A DNA stretch of 64,000 bases from the NCBI RefSeq assembly GCF_001975225.1, contig NZ_CP019445.1:2480001-2544000 (forward strand). The letters are read 5' to 3'. A program made the translations under genes and the position numbers. Of this stretch, positions 7,974 to 17,192 are shown piece by piece. The stretch is from Kosakonia cowanii JCM 10956 = DSM 18146 (GTDB lineage: Bacteria; Pseudomonadota; Gammaproteobacteria; Enterobacterales; Enterobacteriaceae). The notes beneath the pieces were generated by a model. That model did not search any database, was not told the DNA's origin, and worked only from the letters and a program-made list of their open reading frames with translations. Numbering within the stretch: position 1 is the first letter of the stretch; each line of letters opens with the position of its first letter.

Positions 7974-10226
7974 TCAGAAGTGGGTGTTGATGCCCATAAA
8001 CCAGGTGCGGCCCGATTCGTTATAGGTCTCTGCGCCCGCGCCATACATATAGCCGGTAGTGCCGCCGGTGCTCTGGGCATTGCCCGCGCGCCAGTGGCGC
8101 TTATCAAACACGTTATCGACGCCGGCGGTCAGGCTGACGTTTTTGTTCACGTCCCAGGTGCCGCTGAGTCCCACAATGCTGTAAGGGCTCACTTCGTTCG
8201 TCGCTGACCCGGTCACGCGCTGGCCTTTGTAGTCATACTTCTTCGGCTGCTGCTTTCCGTACCAGGTAAAGGTCGATTGCAGAGAAACATCCTGCGTCAC
8301 CTGCCAGCTCAGCGTCGAGTTAAGCGTATAGGCCGGAATAATGGAGAGCCGCTCGCCGGTGGTTTTGTTCTTGCTTTGTAGCATATAGGTGAAGTTGTTG
8401 CTCCAGGCCACCGTTTCAGAAACCGGCACGTTCAGCGTACCCTCCAGCCCCTCAACCACCGCTTTCGGCACATTTTCCCACTGGTAGATATCGGTTTTGG
8501 TCGCGCCCGCCGCCGTTTGCGCCATCGGGGAGTAGCCCGCTTCAATCTTATTGCGGTAATCGTTACGGAACCAGGTCACACCGGCCAGCCAGTCATCATG
8601 TTTGAACTCAAGACCAATCTCTTTATTGATACTGGTCTCCGCTTTCAGATCGTCATTACCCATCATGTAACAACCGACGCCGTTGCCGCTGGCGTAGCAC
8701 CCCTGGCCCTTGCTGTAGAGAATGTAGTTCGGGTTGGTCTGGTAGAGGCTCGGCGCTTTATACGCGCGGCCAATGCCCATTTTCAGGGTAAAATCGTCGC
8801 CTAATCCCTGCGAGAGGTTCAGCGACGGGCTCCAGTTATCACCAACAATGGTGTGATGATCGAAACGCAGCGCCGGGGTCAGCATGGTGCTGTCGGTCAG
8901 CTCCATATTGTCTTCGGCAAAAATAGAGTAGATGTCGGCGCTGGAGTAGGGGCTGCGGTTGGTGCTGCTCAGCCCGCTAATCGCCCCGCCCTGGAAGGCC
9001 TGGGTATTAGAGGCGAGATCTTTCATCCGCTGCTGGTTCCATTCGGTACCCAGTGTCAGGGTCTGGTTAACCAGCAGATCCAGCGGTAGGTTCACCTCGT
9101 TGTGCAGCATCACATCGGAGAGGTCGATATCGGTGAATTTATTACTGTTGAACAGCCCTTCCAGCCCGCCCGCCAGTCCTTCGCCCAGACGCGAGTTGCG
9201 CGTGTGCTCATACTGGATCCAGTTGCTGGTGGTGATCCCGTTATCCCAGCCGCCATTCCAGGTGACGGAGTAGTTCTGGCGATAGAGACGGTTGGTCTCT
9301 TTACCGTAGTTCTCGCGCACGTAGTTATTGCTGCTGCTGTCGTTGTTGGTGTTTTGCGTATCACCCGCGTAGAGGTTGCCCTGGCGGCTGTAGCCCGCCT
9401 GGAACTCCAGCGACTGCATCGGCGCGAAATCCCAGCGCACCACACCATTAATATCTTTATTGATTGAGCCTTCGCGCCCGGCGGCAAGGGTATTGGCGTA
9501 AATCCCGGTGCGTTCAGACTGGTGATCGCGGTTGATATCCCACGCATCGGCCTGGGTTTTCGCCAGGTTGCCATAGAGGCGGAAGCTGACATCATCGCCC
9601 AGCGGGCCGCTGAGGCTAAAGTCGGTGCGTTTGGTGGCACCTTCCGCTTTATGCTCCGGCGCGTTGACGTAGGCGTTCCATGACCCATGCCACTCCTGGG
9701 CGCTATCTTTTTTGGTGATGATATTCACCACACCGCCCGCCGCGCCGTTACCGTAACGCACGGCCGCCGGGCCGCGGATCACTTCGATACGCTCAATCAT
9801 CTCTGCCGGCACCCAACTGGTGTCGCCGCGGCTGTCACGCTCGCCGCGCCAGCCTAAGCGCACCGAGTTACGGCTGGTGACCGGTTTGCCATCCACCAGG
9901 ATCAGGGTGTTTTCCGGGCCCATACCGCGAATGTCGATCTGGCGGTTGTTGCCCCGCTGGCCGCTGGTGGCGTTGCCGGTTAAGTTAACGCCCGGCATCT
10001 TGCGGATAATCTCCGACACATCACGGGCTGGCGGGTTCTTACGAATTTGATCGGCGGTGATGGTCGACACGCCGGGTGCCTGGAGGTTTTGCTGTGCCGC
10101 CGTGACGACGATAGTGTCCGCGCTGCTGGCGTCGCTGCTCTTCTCATCCGCCGCCATCACGGGCATTGCCGCGCCGTAGATCCCGAGGTTGACCAGCAAG
10201 GTCAGGGATTTCATCTTCTTATTCAT
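7974..10226 (-). CDS. fepA: Ferric enterobactin outer-membrane receptor FepA
   Basis: A 750-residue TonB-dependent gated porin importing ferric enterobactin across the outer membrane. It has a signal peptide (about residues 1-25, cleaved after VMA), the TonB box DTIVVTA, a plug domain with IRGMGPENTLILVDGKPV and RIEVIRGPAAVRYGNGAAGGVVNIIT, and a 22-strand barrel ending in the terminal aromatic of GINTHF, needed for assembly. Size and motifs match E. coli FepA. It is divergent from fes across a Fur-box region, so iron-repressed expression is expected. Unlike E. coli, no entD follows. Confidence 0.98.
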   Translation of the reverse strand: MNKKMKSLTLLVNLGIYGAAMPVMAADEKSSDASSADTIVVTAAQQNLQAPGVSTITADQIRKNPPARDVSEIIRKMPGVNLTGNATSGQRGNNRQIDIRGMGPENTLILVDGKPVTSRNSVRLGWRGERDSRGDTSWVPAEMIERIEVIRGPAAVRYGNGAAGGVVNIITKKDSAQEWHGSWNAYVNAPEHKAEGATKRTDFSLSGPLGDDVSFRLYGNLAKTQADAWDINRDHQSERTGIYANTLAAGREGSINKDINGVVRWDFAPMQSLEFQAGYSRQGNLYAGDTQNTNNDSSSNNYVRENYGKETNRLYRQNYSVTWNGGWDNGITTSNWIQYEHTRNSRLGEGLAGGLEGLFNSNKFTDIDLSDVMLHNEVNLPLDLLVNQTLTLGTEWNQQRMKDLASNTQAFQGGAISGLSSTNRSPYSSADIYSIFAEDNMELTDSTMLTPALRFDHHTIVGDNWSPSLNLSQGLGDDFTLKMGIGRAYKAPSLYQTNPNYILYSKGQGCYASGNGVGCYMMGNDDLKAETSINKEIGLEFKHDDWLAGVTWFRNDYRNKIEAGYSPMAQTAAGATKTDIYQWENVPKAVVEGLEGTLNVPVSETVAWSNNFTYMLQSKNKTTGERLSIIPAYTLNSTLSWQVTQDVSLQSTFTWYGKQQPKKYDYKGQRVTGSATNEVSPYSIVGLSGTWDVNKNVSLTAGVDNVFDKRHWRAGNAQSTGGTTGYMYGAGAETYNESGRTWFMGINTHF

Positions 10227-10401
10227 TATGTTACCTGCGTTCCTTTGCCGTATCCCCGTAACTCTCCATTCCCAGGGGAGAGGAGACGGCAGTGATGAAG
10301 CCCGCGCGCGGCAATTCTCTCAGCCCTGAGAAAAAAGGCCTGCGACAGGCAGAGTTAGGTGAAAGACGCGCTTCCCACAGCGCGCCAATACGCTATTGCA
10401 A

Positions 10402-10430
10402 ATAAGAATAGTTATCAATAATATTATCTA
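10402..10430. promoter_or_regulatory. Fur operator between fepA and fes
   Basis: AT-rich overlapping Fur-type hexamers (AATAGTTATCAATAATATTATC) lie in the 250-bp divergent promoter region, very similar to the known fepA/fes Fur site of E. coli. This placement would repress both directions when iron is sufficient. Confidence 0.75.
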
Positions 10431-10478
10431 TAAATTTTGATCGATAAAAATAAGTCCGCAGCGATTTGGGGTTAAACC

Positions 10479-11678
10479 GTGACGTCAACGACGGGAAGCG
10501 ATGCCTGGTGGGCGTCAAAACAGGGGCCGGAGTGGGTTAAAACCGCCGACGGGCGCTATGAAGTGACCTTCTGGTGGCGCGATCCGGCGGGGTCTGAGCA
10601 GACTTCGCGCCTGCGCCGGGTCTGGATTTACATCACTGGTGTTACCGATCACCATCAACAAGCGCAGCCGCAATCACTGGCACGCATCGCCGGAAGCGAT
10701 ATCTGGTGCTGGAAAACCACCCTCGAAGCGGGCTGGCGCGGCAGCTACTGCCTGATCCCCTCTGAGCAGGATAACGATTTCGCCGATACCGTTTTCGCCA
10801 GCATGCCGCCGGATCGCGCGGCGCTGCGTGAAGGGTGGCGCAAACTGCTGCCGCGCGCGATTGCCGACCCGCTCAATGCGCAAAGCTGGCGCGGCGGACG
10901 CGGGCATCCGGTCTCGGCGCTGGAGATGCCCGGCGCACCGCCTCAGCCCGGCTGGCAGGCAACCGATACCGCTTTTACCCCTCCTCATCTGTTGCACTGG
11001 CAGAGCCCGCGGCTGCAAAACCGCCGCCGCGTCTGGGTCTATGCCACCGGCGAGGCGCAGGGTGCTGAACGACCGCTGGCGATCCTGCTCGACGGTCAGT
11101 TCTGGGCCGAAAGCATGCCGGTGTGGCCTGCGCTGGCGGCGCTGACCAATGCCCGCCAGTTGCCGCCCGCGGTCTATGTGCTGATTGACGCCATCGATAA
11201 TGCTCAGCGCAGCCAGGAACTGCCCTGTAATGCCGATTTCTGGCTGGCGGTGCAGGAGGAACTCTTGCCGCAGGTACGCGAAATTGCGCCCTTCAGCGAT
11301 CGCGCCGATCGCACGGTGGTGGCGGGGCAGAGTTTCGGCGGGCTTTCGGCGCTCTATGCCGCTCTGCACTGGCCGACGCGCTTTGGCTGCGTGCTGAGCC
11401 AGTCCGGCTCTTACTGGTGGCCACATCGCGGCGGCGAGGGTGAAGGGCTGCTTATCCAACAACTCAAACAGGGTGAAATAGGCCCGCAGGGGCTGCGCAT
11501 CGTGCTTGAAGCCGGGGTGCGCGAGCCGCTGATTTTTCGCACCAACCAGACCCTTTTATCCCTTTTACAACAGACACAGCAGCGGGTTTTCTGGCGTCAG
11601 GTTGACGGCGGACATGATGCGCTTTGCTGGCGAGGCGGGCTGACGGCGGGGTTAATTACCCTCTGGCAGCCGCTGTAA
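10479..11678 (+). CDS. fes: Enterochelin esterase Fes
   Basis: A 399-residue cytoplasmic esterase that hydrolyses the triserine lactone of ferric enterobactin to release iron. The N-terminal Fes domain has VTFWWRDPAGSEQTSRLRRVW and GVTDHHQQ. The C-terminal alpha/beta-hydrolase has the nucleophile elbow GQSFGG (Ser about 285), QSGSYWWPHRGG, and the catalytic His in VDGGHDALCWRGGL. The start is a GTG at 10479; the upstream sequence has GGGG at a slightly long distance, and the N-terminus aligns with E. coli Fes. First gene of a fes-ybdZ-entF operon. Confidence 0.97.
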   Translation: MTSTTGSDAWWASKQGPEWVKTADGRYEVTFWWRDPAGSEQTSRLRRVWIYITGVTDHHQQAQPQSLARIAGSDIWCWKTTLEAGWRGSYCLIPSEQDNDFADTVFASMPPDRAALREGWRKLLPRAIADPLNAQSWRGGRGHPVSALEMPGAPPQPGWQATDTAFTPPHLLHWQSPRLQNRRRVWVYATGEAQGAERPLAILLDGQFWAESMPVWPALAALTNARQLPPAVYVLIDAIDNAQRSQELPCNADFWLAVQEELLPQVREIAPFSDRADRTVVAGQSFGGLSALYAALHWPTRFGCVLSQSGSYWWPHRGGEGEGLLIQQLKQGEIGPQGLRIVLEAGVREPLIFRTNQTLLSLLQQTQQRVFWRQVDGGHDALCWRGGLTAGLITLWQPL

Positions 11679-11711
11679 CGCCAGGGCGCTTTTCCACGAC
11701 AGGAGTTTGCT

Positions 11712-11927
11712 ATGGAGTTCACCAACCCCTTCGATCATCCGCAAGGGCGGTTTTATATTCTGCAAAACAGCGCGCAGCAGTGCAGTTTGTGGCCCGCGCA
11801 GTGCGCACTGCCCGCAGGCTGGCGCGTCATCTGCGAGCCGCAATCGCAGGCGGACTGTAACAACTGGCTGGCCGCACACTGGCAGAGCTTAACCCCGGCG
11901 CACTATGCGCACCCCCACGCGCAATAA
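11712..11927 (+). CDS. ybdZ: MbtH-like protein YbdZ
   Basis: A 71-residue MbtH-family chaperone that supports adenylation by the NRPS EntF. Family signatures are visible: NPFD near the start, the conserved tryptophans in CSLWP and LPAGWRV, and NWLAAHWQSLTP. AGGAG lies before the ATG. It lies between fes and entF with a 10-base gap to entF, as in E. coli. The C-terminus (HYAHPHAQ) is variable. Confidence 0.95.
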   Translation: MEFTNPFDHPQGRFYILQNSAQQCSLWPAQCALPAGWRVICEPQSQADCNNWLAAHWQSLTPAHYAHPHAQ

Positions 11928-11937
11928 GGAGCGGAAG

Positions 11938-14900
11938 ATGAGCGAACGTTTACCGCTGGTCGCGGCCCAGCCGGGGATCTGGATGGCAGAAAAACTCTCC
12001 TCGCTGCCCAATGCCTGGAGCGTGGCGCACTATGTTGAGCTTGAGGGCGATATCGATGCCGTGCAGCTCAGCGAGGCGATTGTCACTGGCCTGATGCAGG
12101 CTGACACGCTGCGCATGCGTTTTACTGAAGATAACGGCGAAGTGTGGCAGTCGGTCGATGAGACGCTGACCTTTGCCGCCCCCGCGATTGCCGACCTGCG
12201 CCAGCAGGGGGACTCACACAGCGCCGCGCTGGCGCTAATGCAGGCCGATCTGGCGCAAAACCTGCGCGTGGAGAGCGGCAAACCGCTGGTGCACCACCAG
12301 CTGATGCGCGTCGGCGAGCGGCGCTGGTACTGGTATCAGCGTTATCACCATTTGCTGGTCGATGGCTTCAGTTTCCCCGCCATAACCCGCCAGATTGCCG
12401 CTATTTATACGGCATGGCAACGTGGTGAGCCGACGCCCGCCTCGCCATTTACCCCTTTTGCTGAGGTCGTCGAAGAGTATCAACGCTATCAGAGCAGCGA
12501 TGCCTTTACGCGTGATGCCGCTTTCTGGGCAGAGCAGCGGCGCGCGCTTCCGCCGCCGGTGTCGCTCTCCAGCGAACCGCTACCGGGGCGCGCGGCAACT
12601 ACCGATATTCTTCGCCTCAATGTCGCCCTGGAGAGCGCAGCCTTTCGCCGCCTGAGCCAGGCGATGGCAAACACGACGCCCGCCGATCTGGCGCTGGCCT
12701 TAGTGGCGCTCTGGCTGGGCCGGCTGTGCGGACGCACCGATTATGCCGCCGGGTTTATCTTTATGCGCCGCATGGGGTCGGCAGCGCTCACCGCAACTGG
12801 CCCGGTGCTCAATGTCCTGCCGATGGGGATTCATCTGGATGGCACGCAAACGCTGCCGGAGCTGGCCAGCGACCTTGCCCGAACGCTTAAAACAATGCGC
12901 CGCCACCAGCGTTACGACGCGGAGCAGATCGTGCGCGACGCCGGGCGCGCGGCGGGGAGTGAGCCGCTGTTCGGCCCGGTGCTGAACGTCAAACTGTTTG
13001 ATTACCAGCTCAGGCTCGACGGCATCCAGGGCATTACCCACACCTTAGCCACCGGGCCGGTCAACGATCTGGAGATCGCGATCTTCCCGGATGAGGCGGG
13101 CGGGCTGTCGCTGGAGGTGCTGGCGAACCGCAGCCGCTATGACGAAGCGACACTTAATACTCACGTTGCGCGCCTTGCCCAGCTGTTGCAGCAGTTTGCC
13201 GACAACCCGGCCCTGCGCTGTGGCGATGCGGAACTCTTAACCGCGAAAGAGGCGGAACAACTCTCGCAGATCAACGCTACCGCCGTGTCGCTGCCCGCCA
13301 CAACTCTGAGCGAGCTGGTGGCACAGCAGGCAGCGAAAACGCCCGATGCCCCGGCGTTATCCGATGCCCGCTGGCGCTTCAGCTACCGGGAGATGCGCGA
13401 GCAAGTGGTGGCGCTGGCGAACCAGCTACGCGCGCTGGGCGTGCAGCCTGGCGACAGCGTGGCGGTTGCGCTGCCGCGCTCGGTTTTCCTGACGCTCGCG
13501 CTGCATGGCATTGTTGAAGCGGGCGCCGCCTGGCTGCCGCTCGACACCGGCTACCCCGACGATCGCCTGCGCATGATGCTGGAGGATGCTCGCCCGCGTC
13601 TTTTAATCACCACCGACGATCAGTATGCGCGCTTTGCCGATATTCCTGGGCTGGCGCACTTCTGCTACGACGCGCCGCTGGAGAGCAATGGAGCTGAGAC
13701 GCTCAATCTTGCTCGCCCGGAGCAGACGGCTTATATCATCTTCACCTCCGGCTCCACCGGGCGACCAAAAGGGGTGATGGTCGGGCATACCGCCATCGTC
13801 AACCGCCTGCTGTGGATGCAGGCAGCCTACCCGCTTAGCGCTAACGATGTGGTGGCGCAAAAAACGCCGTGCAGTTTTGATGTTTCGGTGTGGGAGTTCT
13901 GGTGGCCGTTTATCGCCGGTGCCAGCCTGGTGATGGCCGAGCCGGAGGCGCACCGCGATCCGCAGGCGTTACAAGCCTTCTTTGCTGAAGCGGGTGTGAC
14001 GACCACCCACTTTGTACCCTCGATGCTGGCGGCCTTTGTCGCCTCGCTGACGCCGGAAAGCGCGCAGCAGAGCTGCCGCACGCTGAAGCAGGTTTTCTGT
14101 AGCGGCGAAGCGCTGCCCGCCGATCTCTGCCGCGAGTGGGAAGCCTTAACCGGCGTGGCGCTGCATAATCTTTATGGCCCGACGGAGGCGGCAGTGGATG
14201 TCAGCTTCTATCCGGCGTATGGCGAGACGCTGGCGCAGGTGCGCGGCAACAGCGTGCCGATTGGTTACCCGGTGTGGAACACGGGGCTGCGCATTCTGGA
14301 TGCGATGATGCGCCCGGTGCCGTTCGGCGTGGCGGGCGATCTCTATCTCACCGGCATTCAGCTGGCGCAGGGCTATCTTGGTCGCCCGGATCTGACCGCC
14401 AGCCGCTTTATTGCCGACCCCTTTGCGCCGGGCGAGCGCATGTACCGCACCGGCGATGTCGCCCGCTGGCTGGAGAGTGGCGCGGTGGAGTACCTCGGAC
14501 GCAGCGACGATCAGCTGAAAATTCGCGGTCAGCGCATTGAACTGGGCGAGATTGACCGGGCAATGCTGGCACTGCCGGATATCGCTCAGGCGGTGGCCCA
14601 TGCTTGCGTCTTTAACCAGGCGGCGGCGAGCGGCGGCGATGCCCGCCAGCTGGTTGGCTACCTGGTCTCTTCATCTGCTCAGCAACTGGATACGGCTGCA
14701 CTGCTGGAGCAACTGCGCGCGCAGTTACCGGCGCATATGGTGCCGGTGCTGTTAATGCAGGTGAGCGCGCTGCCGCTTAGCGCGAACGGTAAGCTCGATC
14801 GCAAAGCGCTGCCGCTGCCCGCCTTACAAGCAGAGCAGGGCGGTCGCCCGCTCAATGCCGGAATGGAAACGCAGGTGGCACAGGCTTTTGCCGCACTGCT

Positions 14901-15825
14901 GGGCTGTGAAGTGAATGATGCGCAGGCGGATTTCTTCGCCCTTGGCGGCCACTCGCTGCTGGCGATGCGGCTTGCCGCACAGCTTAGTCGCCAGTGCGAC
15001 CGCCAAGTGACGCCGGGGCAGATCATGGTCGCGCCGACGGTGGAGAAGCTGGCCGCACTGCTGGAACAGCCGCTCTCAAATGAGCAGGCCGGGCGGCTAG
15101 GGCTGGAAGCGGTGCTGCCGCTGCGCGAAAGCGCGGGGCCGACGCTCTTCTGCTTCCATCCGGCCTCCGGTTTCGCCTGGCAGTTCAGCGTGCTGGCGCG
15201 CTATCTTGCGCCGCGCTGGTCGATTACCGGCATTCAGTCTCCGCGCCCGGATGGGCCGCTACAGCAGGCGGCAACGCTGGATGAAGCCTGCGATCAACAG
15301 CTGGCGACGCTGCTGGCGCAGCAGCCGCACGGGCCTTACTACCTGTTTGGCTACTCCCTTGGCGGGACGCTGGCGCACAGCATTGCGGCGCGGCTGCGAC
15401 AGCGCGGCGAAGAGGTGGCCTTCCTCGGGCTGCTCGATACCTGGCCGCCGGAGACACAAAACTGGGCAGAGAAGGAGGCCAACGGCCTTGATCCCGCCGT
15501 GCTGGCGGAGATTGAGCACGAGCGCCAGGCGTTTCTCGCCGCGCAGCAGGGGCAGGCCTCCACAGAACTCTTCTCGCAGATTGAGGGGAATTACGCCGAT
15601 GCGGTGCGGCTGTTGACCACTGCGCACAGCGTGCCGTTTGATGGTAAAGCCACGCTGTTTGTCGCCGAGCGCACCCTGCCGCCCGGCACCGACCCGCAAC
15701 GCGCCTGGGCACCCTGGGTGCGCGAGCTGGCGGTGTATCGTCAGGATTGCGCCCATGTCGATATCATCTCCCCGCAGGCGTTCGGGCAGATCGGGCCAGT
15801 GTTGAGGGAGTTATTGGAGAGGTAA
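11938..15825 (+). CDS. entF: Enterobactin synthetase component F (NRPS)
   Basis: A 1295-residue nonribosomal peptide synthetase that activates L-serine, condenses it with dihydroxybenzoate delivered by EntB, and cyclotrimerises the product. Domains in order are condensation (about 1-430, with HHLLVDG near 137-143), adenylation (about 460-960, with TSGSTGRPKG near 603, the NLYGPTEAAVD motif, the YRTGD motif and the terminal LDRKALP), carrier (GGHSLLAM, Ser about 1006, the phosphopantetheine site) and thioesterase (GYSLGG, Ser about 1139, with a C-terminal catalytic His in CAHVDI). The ATG at 11938 follows AAGGAG. It needs a phosphopantetheinyl transferase not encoded nearby. Confidence 0.98.
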   Translation: MSERLPLVAAQPGIWMAEKLSSLPNAWSVAHYVELEGDIDAVQLSEAIVTGLMQADTLRMRFTEDNGEVWQSVDETLTFAAPAIADLRQQGDSHSAALALMQADLAQNLRVESGKPLVHHQLMRVGERRWYWYQRYHHLLVDGFSFPAITRQIAAIYTAWQRGEPTPASPFTPFAEVVEEYQRYQSSDAFTRDAAFWAEQRRALPPPVSLSSEPLPGRAATTDILRLNVALESAAFRRLSQAMANTTPADLALALVALWLGRLCGRTDYAAGFIFMRRMGSAALTATGPVLNVLPMGIHLDGTQTLPELASDLARTLKTMRRHQRYDAEQIVRDAGRAAGSEPLFGPVLNVKLFDYQLRLDGIQGITHTLATGPVNDLEIAIFPDEAGGLSLEVLANRSRYDEATLNTHVARLAQLLQQFADNPALRCGDAELLTAKEAEQLSQINATAVSLPATTLSELVAQQAAKTPDAPALSDARWRFSYREMREQVVALANQLRALGVQPGDSVAVALPRSVFLTLALHGIVEAGAAWLPLDTGYPDDRLRMMLEDARPRLLITTDDQYARFADIPGLAHFCYDAPLESNGAETLNLARPEQTAYIIFTSGSTGRPKGVMVGHTAIVNRLLWMQAAYPLSANDVVAQKTPCSFDVSVWEFWWPFIAGASLVMAEPEAHRDPQALQAFFAEAGVTTTHFVPSMLAAFVASLTPESAQQSCRTLKQVFCSGEALPADLCREWEALTGVALHNLYGPTEAAVDVSFYPAYGETLAQVRGNSVPIGYPVWNTGLRILDAMMRPVPFGVAGDLYLTGIQLAQGYLGRPDLTASRFIADPFAPGERMYRTGDVARWLESGAVEYLGRSDDQLKIRGQRIELGEIDRAMLALPDIAQAVAHACVFNQAAASGGDARQLVGYLVSSSAQQLDTAALLEQLRAQLPAHMVPVLLMQVSALPLSANGKLDRKALPLPALQAEQGGRPLNAGMETQVAQAFAALLGCEVNDAQADFFALGGHSLLAMRLAAQLSRQCDRQVTPGQIMVAPTVEKLAALLEQPLSNEQAGRLGLEAVLPLRESAGPTLFCFHPASGFAWQFSVLARYLAPRWSITGIQSPRPDGPLQQAATLDEACDQQLATLLAQQPHGPYYLFGYSLGGTLAHSIAARLRQRGEEVAFLGLLDTWPPETQNWAEKEANGLDPAVLAEIEHERQAFLAAQQGQASTELFSQIEGNYADAVRLLTTAHSVPFDGKATLFVAERTLPPGTDPQRAWAPWVRELAVYRQDCAHVDIISPQAFGQIGPVLRELLER

Positions 15826-15834
15826 AAAACCATG

Positions 15835-15871
15835 TAGGCCGGATAAGCGTTTACGCGCCATCCGGCAATGG
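15835..15871. repeat. REP palindrome after entF
   Basis: Standard REP unit: TAGGCCGGATAAGCG and its imperfect complement CGCCATCCGGCAA around a short loop. It immediately precedes the 300-bp repeat copy A. Confidence 0.85.
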
Positions 15872-15887
15872 GGGTGGCATTGCCTCG

Positions 15888-16199
15888 GTGGAAGGGTTCC
15901 GTTCACCATACGTGGTGGGGTTTCATTGACCTCTTATGCGGTGAACGGGACAAGGGGGGGACCGCTCCCCCCTTGTCAATCCCCGCGGCCCCGCGAGGAA
16001 ATCGGTGCTTCGCACTGCGCTCACCTCCCGCGTGCCTGACGGCGGCCGGCTCGACTCGACCTGCTCGCCCGTTCCGGGACTCGCTCCCTGTCTCGGTTCG
16101 CCTCTGTCCGCCATCCATGGCGTCCAGACCTTGTCATTCACGCTTCGGTTCGCCGATTTCAGCGGGGGTAAACACCGTCGCTGCAAGATGGGGGCTGAA
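15888..16199 (+). repeat. Dispersed ~300-bp GC-rich repeat, copy A
   Basis: Non-coding element also found at 30780-31089 and 32532-32820, same orientation. Shared landmarks in order are: GTGGAAGGGTTCCGTTCACC, then a variable 25-35 nt, then GCGGTGAACGGG (complementary to the first landmark), a C-rich hairpin (CAAGGGGG with CCCCCTTG), TCAATCCCCGCGG, AAATCGGTGCT, CTCACCTCCCGCGTGCCTGA, CCATCCATGGCGTCCAGACC, and CTTCGGTTCGCCGATTTCAG. Copy A ends differently from B and C (GGTAAACACCGTCGCTGCAAGA). REP units lie on both sides. No family assignment; not an insertion sequence I recognise. Confidence 0.85.
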
Positions 16200-16226
16200 T
16201 GAAAAATAGCTGTTGCTGGAACCGCG

Positions 16227-16380
16227 TAGGCCGGATAAGCGTGTAACGCGCCATCCGGCAATGGATGCGGAGAGCATGCCGGATGGCGGCTTTGCCTTAT
16301 CCGGCCTACGCGGTTTCAGTGGCTCTGTTTTCTGGGGGGATCATGTCGTATGGCGCGTAAACGTTTATTCGGCAATGGGA
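16227..16380. repeat. REP cluster between repeat copy A and fepC
   Basis: Two clear REP units in opposite orientation (about 16227-16263 and 16277-16312) and one decayed unit (about 16349-16380, TTATTCGGCAATGGG end). Together they form a BIME-like arrangement downstream of the convergent entF and fepC ends. Confidence 0.8.
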
Positions 16381-16394
16381 TTTGCCAACAACGT

Positions 16395-17192
16395 TCAACC
16401 GCTGCGCCCCAGCGGCACCACCAATGGGGTATGCGCTACCGGATCATCAATGATCATGCAGCGCAGCCCGTACACCTCCTCGATCAACCCGGCGGTGACA
16501 ATCTCTTTCGGTGCGCCCTGCGCCACAATCTTCCCGTCGCGCAGCGCAATCAAATGGGTGGCGTAACGGCATGCCTGATTCAAATCATGCAGCACCGCCG
16601 CCAGCGTATACCCCTGCTCGCGATTCAGTTCGCTGAGCAGCTCCAGCAGATCGATTTGATAGCTGATATCAAGCCAGGTAGTCGGCTCATCAAGCAGCAT
16701 AATCGCCGTCTCCTGTGCCAGCACCATGGCGATCCACGCCCGCTGGCGCTGCCCGCCGGAGAGCGTATCGACGCTCTGCTGCGCCAGGCTCTCCACGCCC
16801 GTGGCTTTCATCGCCCGCTTCACCGCTTCGTCATCCTCTTTGCGCCAGCGGGTAAAGAGCGGCTGATGCGGGTAACGCCCGCGCGCCACCAGCTCCTGCA
16901 CCGTAATATCGCCAGGCGTGGTAGCGTTCTGCGCCAGCAGACCAATGCGCCGCGCCACCTCTTTGCTGGCAAAGCGCTGGATCTGCTCGCCATCAAGGTA
17001 AACGTGCCCTTCGCTCGGCGTCATCAGGCGGCTGAGGGTGCGTAAAAGGGTCGACTTCCCGCAGCCATTCGGGCCGATGATGGCGGTGAAATGGCCATCC
17101 GGAATGGCGACGCTCAGCTTCTCGGCAATCACTTTTTTGCCGTAGCCCAGGGTTAACGCTTCGCCGCGCAGACGGGGAGATAAGGCGCTCAT
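16395..17192 (-). CDS. fepC: Ferric enterobactin ABC transporter ATPase FepC
   Basis: A 265-residue ATPase energising ferric enterobactin import through FepDG. Walker A is GPNGCGKST, the ABC signature is LSGGQRQRAWIAM, Walker B is IMLLDEPTTWLD, and the switch His is in VLHDLN. It overlaps the fepG end by 4 bases (translational coupling), third gene of a fepD-fepG-fepC operon read leftwards. fepE, which separates entF and fepC in E. coli, is absent and is replaced by the repeat region. Confidence 0.97.
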   Translation of the reverse strand: MSALSPRLRGEALTLGYGKKVIAEKLSVAIPDGHFTAIIGPNGCGKSTLLRTLSRLMTPSEGHVYLDGEQIQRFASKEVARRIGLLAQNATTPGDITVQELVARGRYPHQPLFTRWRKEDDEAVKRAMKATGVESLAQQSVDTLSGGQRQRAWIAMVLAQETAIMLLDEPTTWLDISYQIDLLELLSELNREQGYTLAAVLHDLNQACRYATHLIALRDGKIVAQGAPKEIVTAGLIEEVYGLRCMIIDDPVAHTPLVVPLGRSG

